This document shows, in pieces, positions 57,059 to 64,000 of a DNA stretch of 64,000 nucleotides (its first letter is position 1; each line of letters opens with the position of its first letter). Origin of the DNA: Bubalus kerabau (taxonomy: Eukaryota > Chordata > Mammalia > Artiodactyla > Bovidae); NCBI RefSeq assembly GCF_029407905.1, contig NC_073625.1, positions 170,644,240 to 170,708,239 on the forward strand. Direction: 5' to 3'. The translations under genes were made by a program, and so were the position numbers. The notes beneath the pieces are model-generated. The model did not search any database, was not told where the DNA came from, and saw only the letters and a list, made by a program, of their open reading frames with translations.

Positions 57059-57416
57059 TGTAGAGGATCATGTCATCTGCAAACAGTGAGAGCTTTACTT
57101 CTTCTTTTCCAATTTGGATTCCTTTTGTTTCTTTTTCTGTTCTGATTGCTGTGGCCAAAACTTCCAAAACTATGTTGAATAGTAATGGTGAAAGTGGGCA
57201 CCCTTGTCTTGTTCCTGACTTTAGAGGAAATGCTTTCAATTTTTCACCATTGAGGATAATGTTTGCTGTGGGTTTGTCATATATAGCTTTGATTATGTTG
57301 AGGTATGTTCCTTCTATTCCTGCTTTCTGGAGAGTTTTGATCATAAATGGATGTTGAATTTTGTCAAAGGCTTTCTCTGCATCTATTGAGATAATCATAT
57401 GGTTTTTATTTTTCAA
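57059..57416 (-). pseudogene. L1 ORF2 RT core, inverted segment
   Basis: Minus frame of about 119 L1 codons. It holds RT motif A (ISIDAEKAFDKIQH, catalytic Asp present), KSGTRQGCPLSPLLFNIVLE and the YADD-type box as FADDMILY. These are the palm subdomain motifs of the L1 reverse transcriptase. The frame runs off into the TSD, so the last residues are host-encoded. Upstream finger residues are missing, as is everything N-terminal. It cannot be expressed together with the forward part. Confidence 0.93.
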
Positions 57417-57428
57417 TTTGTTAATGTG

Positions 57429-59126
57429 GAAAACCCTAAAGACTCCACCAGAAAATTACTAGAACTAATCAATGACTATAGTAAAGTTGCAGGATATAAA
57501 ATCAACACACAGAAATCCCTTGCATTCCTATACACTAATAATGAGAAAACAGAAAGAGAAATTAAGGAAACAATTCCATTCACCATTGCAACGGAAAGAA
57601 TAAAATACTTAGGAATATATCTACCTAAAGAATCTAAAGACCTATATATAGAAAACTATAAAACACTGGTGAAAGAAATCAAAGAGGACACTAACAGATG
57701 GAGAAATATACCATGTTCATGGATTGGAAGAATCAATATAGTGAAAATGAGTATACTACCCAAAGCAATCTATAGATTCAATGCAATCCCTATCAAGCTA
57801 CCAACAGCATTCTTCACAGAGCTAGAACAAATAATTTCACAATTTGTATGGAAAAACAAAAAACCTCGAATAGCCAAAGCGATCTTGAGAAAGAAGAATG
57901 GAACTGGAGGAATCAACCTACCTGACTTCAGGCTCTACTACAAAGCCACAGTTATCAAGACAGTATGGTACTGGCACAAAGACAGAAATATAGATCAATG
58001 GAACAAAATAGAAAGCCCAGAGATAAATCCACGCACATATGGACACCTTATCTTTGACAAAGGAGGCAAGAATATACAATGGATTAAAGACAATCTCTTT
58101 AACAAGTGGTGCTGGGAACTCTGGTCAACCACTTGTAAAAGAATGAAACTAGAACACTTTCTAACACCATACACAAAAATAAACTCAAAATGGATTAAAG
58201 ATCTCAACGTAAGACCAGAAACTATAAAACTCCTAGAGGAGAACATAGGCAAAACACTCTCCGACATACATCACAGCAGGATCCTCTATGACCCACCTCC
58301 CAGAATATTGGAAATAAAAGCAAAAATAAACAAATGGGACCTAATTAACCTTAAAAGCTTCTGCACATCAAAGGAAACTATTAGCAAGGTGAAAAGACAG
58401 CCTTCAGAATGGGAGAAGATAATAGCAAATGAAGCAACTGACAAACAACTAATCTCGAGAATATACAAGCAACTCCTACAGCTCAACTCCAGAAAAATAA
58501 ATGACCCAATCAAAAAATGGGCCAAAGAACTAAATAGACATTTCTCCAAAGAAGACATACAGATGGCTAACAAACACATGAAAAGATGCTCAACATCACT
58601 CATTATCAGAGAAATGCAAATCAAAACCACTATGAGGTACCATTTCACACCAGTCAGAATGGCTGCGATCCAAAAGTCTACAAGCAATAAATGCTGGAGA
58701 GGGTGTGGAGAAAAGGGAACCCTCTTGCACTGTTGGTGGGAATGCAAACTAGTACAGCCACTATGGAGAACAGTGTGGAGATTCCTTAAAAATCTGGAAA
58801 TAGACATGCCTTATGATCCAGCAATCCCACTGCTGGGCATACACACTGAGAAAACCAGAAGGGAAAGAGACACGAGTACCCCAATGTTCATCGCAGCACT
58901 GTTTATAATAGCCAGGACATGGAAGCAACCTAGATGTCCATCAGCAGATGAATGGATAAGAAAGCTGTGGTACATATACACAATGGAGTATTATTCAGCC
59001 ATTAAAAAGAATACATTTGAATCAGTTCTAATGAGGTGGATGAAACTGGAGCCTATTATACAGAGTGAAGTAAGCCAGAAAGAAAAACACCAATACAGTA
59101 TACTAACGCATATATATGGAATTTAG
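57429..59126 (+). pseudogene. L1 ORF2 C-terminal part, open about 565 codons
   Basis: A long uninterrupted frame beginning ENPKDSTRKLLELINDYSK, directly after the FADDMILY box found in the inverted segment. It covers the RT thumb (VAGYKINTQKSLAFLYTNN), the long middle region (FVWKNKKPRIAKAIL; GTGGINLPDFRLYYKA) and the Cys-rich end: CWRGCGEKGTLLHCWWEC, a C-x3-C-x7-H-x4-C pattern near position 58700. It stops in SEVSQKEKHQYSILTHIYGI. The apparent start ATG at 57399 lies in the inverted piece and is not an L1 start. Absence of stops over 1.7 kb points to a young insertion. Not functional alone. Confidence 0.93.
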
Positions 59127-59608
59127 AAAGATGGTAACAATAACCCTGTGTACGAGACAGCAAAAGAGACACTGATGTATAGAACAGTCTTATGGACTCT
59201 GTGGGAGAGGGAGAGGGTGGGAAGATTTGGGAGAATGGCATTGAAACATGTAAAATATCATGTATGAAATGAGTTGCCAGTCCAGGTTCGATGCACGATA
59301 CTGGATGCTTGGGGCTGGTGCACTGGGACGACCCAGAGGGATGGAATGGGGAGGGAGGAGGGAGGAGGGTTCAGGATGGGGAACACATGTATACCTGTGG
59401 CGGATTCATTTTGATATTTGGCAAATCTAATACAGTTATGTTAAGTTTAAAAATAAAATAAAACTTAAAAAAATAAAAAAATAAAAAAAAAAGTTAAATA
59501 TTTAGTTCCATAATTCAATAATATCAGTGCTGAGAAGTGGTACTCCTACATCCAGAATAACAGGACTTCAATCCTTTGTCTACTATTTAACAGTCATGTC
59601 TTATGGGT

Positions 59609-59819
59609 GGGCTTTCCTCATAGTTCAGTCAGTAAAGAATATGCCTACAATGCAGGAGACCTGGGTTCGATTCCTGGGTTGGGAAGATCCCCTGGAGGAG
59701 GAAATGACAACCCACTCCAGTATTCTTGCCTGGAGAATCCCATGGACAGAGAAGCCCAGCAGGCTTCAGTCTATGAGGTTGCAAGAGCTGGACATGACTT
59801 AGTGATTAAACCACCACCA
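59609..59819 (+). mobile_element. Bov-tA SINE
   Basis: ggctttcctcatagttcagt head, B box ggttcgattcctgggttggg, Bov-A body, tail accaccaccatc. tcttatRgg at 59599-59607 and 59820-59828 may be the TSD. Confidence 0.92.
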
Positions 59820-59828
59820 TCTTATAGG

Positions 59829-60379
59829 CCTTTGGCAACTTAATTAAAATCACCAGGCTTCAAATTCATCTTTAGAGATGTATCATATTTTGTCTAAGAT
59901 GCCTTTGATTATAAGTCACACCATCATTTTATGTATTACAACAAAAGAAAAATTACCCAAAGGAAAGAGCTGAGAAGAAGATGCTGTGTTAAGTGGATAC
60001 ACCAAAGGGCTATGACATCAACATGAGAAAAATGAGAAGATGTCTTGACACACAGAAAAGAGCACTAGAAAACTGGCATACTTCCATCCTGGCACAGAGT
60101 GGAGAGAGAGAAAAAAAAATGTCCCCTAATATATGAACAAGAAGCCAGGAATCATGCTGTTCAGCCCAGTGAAATGTATGGTCTGCAAAACCTAAAAAGA
60201 ATTTATTGGAAACTGGCTTTAGGTTGGCCATGCTCCAGGTGACTGGCAGAAGCAAACACAAATTATCTCTGGAATAATTTGATGGAAATCCAGGCTGAAG
60301 CCATTCCAGTACAACATTGATTATAAGATAAATTACAGAGATGTTAGAGTGAAGGAAAAAGGATGGTGGCAAATTGATT
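59829..60379. other. No recognised feature
   Basis: Unassigned. The 203-codon minus frame at 60010-60621 covers part of it but shows no domain and runs into an LTR-like repeat. Confidence 0.4.
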
Positions 60380-60862
60380 GCAAATATGGTCCCACTACTT
60401 TTCTTCCCTGAATTCATGCTCTTTGCACCATGACTTTGCAGGTCCTTCCATGAAGATGTCCATTTCCCCAACACTTCAGTTTCTGCTTGCCTCATGATCT
60501 GTTTGGACCAATACAATATGACAAACATATGGTGTGCTCGTTGCAAACCTAGGCTCAAGAGGCCTTGCAAACTTCCATTTGGTTTTTGAACTCTGCCATT
60601 TCCAGACAAATAAATCCTCAACTAATCTGCTGATAAACAAAGGGACCATATGGAATAGAGCCAGTGCACCTCAACCCAGGTTTTGCTAGACCACCCAGCT
60701 CCCAGCAACCCGGCAGCTGATCATAGATGCATAAGCAAGTTTGTATGACATCATGTAAACCCACCCAGGTAAGCAAACCACCATATAAGCTAGTAAGCAA
60801 GAATATTTACTTTTTTAGGCATTATATTTTGCAGAGTATTATCATACAATAGCCAACTGAAC
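60380..60862 (+). mobile_element. MLT1-type (MaLR) LTR remnant
   Basis: ttggaccaatacaatatgac, then gcaaacttccatttggtttt and the end ttaggcattatattttgcag / caatagccaactgaac follow the MLT1 LTR pattern. Strongly diverged. Confidence 0.55.
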
Positions 60863-61189
60863 AACATATATCTTAAAAATCAATGAAGAATAGTACTAAT
60901 ATGCACCTTAGCAAACTATGTTAAGAAATTAATTCACCTAATACCTTTAAAATGCTTCATACATGGTAAGTCTTAAGATATGCTATCTAAAATTATTTAT
61001 TGAGTTATTACCATATTCAAATGAGACTCTTTTGTCTCCAACTTAACTCATAAATAAAACTGGAATTCTGATTTGCAAAATGATTATGAAGATCAAATGC
61101 AAGTAGACATATTATAACTATAAGATAATAAATGAAATGTTATTATGACTGCAATTACACAAAAACAAATAGCTACAACATAATAATGT
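60863..61189. other. No recognised feature
   Basis: AT-rich, unassigned. Confidence 0.45.
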
Positions 61190-61700
61190 ATTTGTCCAGA
61201 GAGGTATAAACATGCAAGTGAACCCAGAGAAAGCAAATGATGAATTCTGTCTGGGAGACTCAGGGATGGCTTTATAGAAGGAGGCATTTGTCAAATACAA
61301 AAGGATAAGAAGGATTTGGTAAGGCAAAGGTTACTATGAAGCAAAGCATGGAAGGCATTCTAGGTTAAAGAAACTTACTGTACAAAAACTTAAAGATATG
61401 AAAGCATCTGTCATATGGCCATCTTGCCTAACTGTTTGATGTAACAAAAGCGGAAAGTATAAGAGGAAAAATGGTCTCAAACAAGGCTAGCATGTTACAT
61501 GGAAAAGCTATTCATGTATCTGGCTAAGCAAAAATGACTTTCTTCTTTATGTAATATACATCATCAGAGGTTCCTAAGAAGGTGAATATGACAAAATCTA
61601 TTTTAGACATAAAATTCTGGTATCACTATAGATAAAAGATTAGTGGGAGGAAAGTAAACACAATCATTGAGGTGAAAAATGGACAGAATGTGATCTAAGT
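61190..61700 (-). mobile_element. L2 LINE remnant
   Basis: ggatggctttatagaaggag, then gcatggaaggcattctaggt and a gagtgacatgatc-like counterpart (gtgaatatgacaaaatctat) follow the minus strand of L2 beyond the RT domain. Diverged. Confidence 0.5.
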
Positions 61701-61732
61701 GGGAAAATTAAAGAACTAGAAAAAAAAGAAGT

Positions 61733-63865
61733 AGAGATCATGAACTCCTTATTGCAAAATTCAGACTTAAATTGAAGAAAGTAGGGGAAACCACTAGACC
61801 ATTCAGGTATGACCAAAGTCAAATCCCTTAACGATTATACAGTGGAAGTGAGAAACAGATTCAAGGGACTAGATCTTATAGAATGCCTGAAGAACTATGG
61901 ACACAAGTTCATGACATTGTACAGGGGGCAGTGATCCAGATCATCCCCAAGAAAAAGAAATGCAAAAAGGCAAAATGCTTGTCTAAGGCGGCCTTACAAA
62001 TAGCTGAGAAAATAAAAGAAGCTAAATGCAAAGGAGAAAAGGAAAGATATACCCATCTGAATGCAGAATTTCAAATACTAGCAAGGAGACATAAGAAAGC
62101 CTTCCTTAAGAATCAATGGAAAGAAATAGAGGAAAACAATAAAATGGGAAAGACTAGAGATCTCGTCAAGAAACATAGAGATACCAAGGAAATATTTCAT
62201 GAAAAGATGGGTACAATAAAGGACACAAACGGTATGGAACTAACTAAATTATGAGGTATTAAGAAAGGGTGTCAAGAATACACAGAAGACTATACAAAAA
62301 AGAGCTTCATGACCCAGATAACCACAATGGTGTGTTCACTCACCTAGAGCCAGACATCCTAGAATGTGAAGTCAAGCGGGCCTTAGGAAGCACCACTACA
62401 AACAAAGCTAGTGGACCTGATGAAATTCCAGTTGAGCTATTTCAAATCTTAAACAGATGATGCTGTTACAATGTTGCATTCAATATACCAGCAAATTTGG
62501 AAAACTCAGCAGTGGCCACAGGACTGGAAAAGGTCAGTTTTCATTCCAATCCCAAAGAAAGGCAATGCCAAAGAATGCTCAAACTACTACACAATTGCAC
62601 TCATCTCACATGCTAGTAAAGTAATGCTCAAAATTCTCCAAGCCAGGCTTCAGCAAAACATGAACCATGAACTTCCAGATGTTCAAGCTGGACTTAGAAA
62701 AGGCAGAGGAACTAGAGATCAAGTTGCCAACATCCACTGGATCATTGAAAAAGCAAGAGAGTTCCAGAAAAACATCTATTTCTGCTTTATTGACTATGCC
62801 AAAGCCTTTGACTGTGTGGATCACAATAAACTGTGAAAAATTCTGAAAAAGATGGGAATACCAGACCACCTGATCTGCCTCCTGAGAAATCTGTATGCAG
62901 CTCAGGAAGCAACAGTTAGAACTGGATATGGAACAACTGACTGGTTCCAAATTGGGAAAGAAGTACTCAAGGCTGCATATTGTCACCCTGCTTATTTAAC
63001 TTATATGCAGGGTACATCATGAGAAATGCCAGACTGGATGAAGCACAAGCTGGAATCAAGATAGCCAGGAGAAATATCAAAAACCTCAGATATGCAGATG
63101 ACACCACCCTTATGGCAGAAAGGGAAGAGGAACTGAAGAATCTCCTCATGAAAGTGAAAGAGGAGAGTGAAAATGTTGGCTTAAAGCTCAACATTCAAAA
63201 AACTAAGATCATGGCATCTGGTCCCATCACTTCATGACAAATGGAAGAGGAAACAATGGAAACAGTGGCAGACTTTATTTTGGGGGGCTCCAAAATCACG
63301 ATGGTGACTGCAGCCATGAAATTAAAAGACGCTTGTTCCTTGGAGGAAAAGCTATGACAAACCTTGACAGCATATTAAAAAGCAGAGACTACTTTACCAA
63401 CTAAAGTCTGTCTAGTCAAAGCTACGGTGTTTCCAGTAGTCATGTATGGATGTGAGAGCTGGACTGTGAATAAAGCTGAGCACTGAAGAAATCATGCTTT
63501 TGCACTGTGGTGTTGGAGAAGACTCTTGAGAGTCCCTTGGACTGCAAGGAGATCAAACCAGTTAATCCTAAAGGAAATTAGTTCTGAATATTCATTGGAA
63601 GGGCTGATGCTGAAGCTGAATCTCCAGTATTTTGGCCTCCTCATTCAAAGAACTGACTCACTGGAAAAGACCCTGATGCTGGGAAAAACTGAAGGCAGGA
63701 GGAGAACGGGACAACAGTGGATGAGATGGTTGGATGGCATTACCAATGCAATGGACATGATTTTGAAAAAGCTCTGGAAGATGGTGATGGACAGGGAAGC
63801 CTGGCATGCTGCAGTTCATGGGGTTGCAAAGAGTCAGACATGACTGAGCAACTGAACTGAACTGA
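61733..63865 (+). mobile_element. BovB LINE, 2.1-kb 5'-truncated copy
   Basis: Begins agatcatgaactccttattg (endonuclease C-terminal region) and ends gaactgaactga. Many small indels; the oldest-looking of the long BovB copies here. No convincing TSD. Confidence 0.95.
61740..63843 (+). pseudogene. BovB reverse transcriptase, heavily broken
   Basis: Five frame pieces: 61883-62254 (linker and RT N-terminus), 62269-62460, 62471-62836, 62980-63237 and 63526-63843. The third has LPDVQAGLRKGRGTRDQVAN and motif A FIDYAKAFDCVDH with its Asp, then stops where a Trp codon has become TGA just after HNKL. The fourth has LRYADDTTLMAERE. Frame losses occur near 62255 (stop), 62455, 62960 and 63235. Endonuclease absent. 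Confidence 0.92.
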
Positions 63866-64000
63866 GAGAAGCATTTGGAAGACACAAGACAATGAAAACT
63901 CTTAAGTGCCCCTTGATGTAGCAAGACCTGAACTCATTGTTCTCACTTGTTTTACTACATGTGATCCCTCTAAACTAAGAAACTTGAATGACATACTGTC

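Larger units (their letters stand above)
57059..59489 (+). mobile_element. L1 LINE with 5' inversion and 15-bp TSD
   Basis: 57429-59489 is the plus-strand 3' part of an artiodactyl L1: ORF2 from just after the RT catalytic box, the 3' UTR, and an A-rich tail. 57059-57428 is the adjacent upstream part of the same element in inverted orientation. The repeat aaagttaaatattta flanks the whole at 57044-57058 and 59490-59504, so both parts arrived in one event. The insertion point reads TT|AAAG, close to the preferred L1 endonuclease site. Lacks 5' UTR, ORF1 and the endonuclease. Confidence 0.96.

Noticed and set aside
60010..60621. 203-codon minus-strand open frame
   Set aside because: No recognisable domain; it crosses from unassigned DNA into an MLT1-like LTR, and its composition looks random.
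1..64000. CRISPR array, operon or other prokaryotic-type system
   Set aside because: No regularly spaced repeats with unique spacers and no dense coding. The window is eukaryotic repeat-rich DNA throughout.

Overview
This is AT-rich mammalian DNA with no gene I can recognise. The repeats point to a ruminant, most likely a bovid. BovB (RTE-type) LINEs, BovA2 dimers and tRNA(Glu)-headed Bov-tA SINEs occur throughout, with CHR-2-type SINEs, an artiodactyl L1 and a solo LTR of bovine (BTLTR1-like) character. Cattle or a close relative fits best, but the sequence alone does not fix the species. Older layers shared by most mammals (MIR, L2, MER5, MaLR LTRs, an old L1) lie beneath. Families were assigned from remembered consensus sequences without a database search, so subfamily names are tentative.

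Layout. 0-5.4 kb: BovA2 and CHR SINEs, a solo LTR (2258-3355) and two MIRs. 5.8-12.2 kb: old L2 LINE cut by a BovB and a MER5, then a back-to-back BovB pair and a Bov-tA. 13-19.7 kb: an old L1 cut by three SINEs, a long minus-strand BovB, a CHR SINE and tiny L1 3' ends. 20-25.7 kb: Bov-tA SINEs and old L1 3' UTR blocks. 26.2-30.5 kb: a near full-length BovB (26231-29751) inserted into an older BovB, with a 12-bp target-site duplication (TSD). 31-36.9 kb: SINEs, an L2 end and a 2.1-kb BovB. 36.9-43.3 kb: mostly unassigned sequence with a short L1 end, a GC-richer patch near 39.3 kb and a small inverted-repeat DNA element (41382-41682). 43.3-49.3 kb: three cases of an element inserted inside a SINE. 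49.3-56.3 kb: MaLR, MIR and two BovB fragments. 57.0-59.5 kb: a 5'-inverted L1 carrying the longest uninterrupted L1 reading frame here. 59.6-64 kb: SINE, MLT1-like LTR, L2 and a last long broken BovB.

The coding sequence I can support is all retrotransposon-derived. BovB makes up roughly 14 kb in 12 insertions. The best BovB has endonuclease and reverse transcriptase regions, but its endonuclease frame is shifted and the first catalytic aspartate of the RT is replaced. The L1 keeps RT motifs but is truncated and inverted. None looks able to move by itself. The L1, BovB and SINE copies are related mechanistically: L1 machinery generally mobilises CHR-type SINEs, and Bov-tA/BovA2 share sequence with BovB and are thought to use its enzyme. 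I found no credible host exon, tRNA, rRNA or CRISPR array, and no convincing new system. The most informative content is the insertion history: nested elements with TSDs, twin-priming inversions and broken catalytic motifs.
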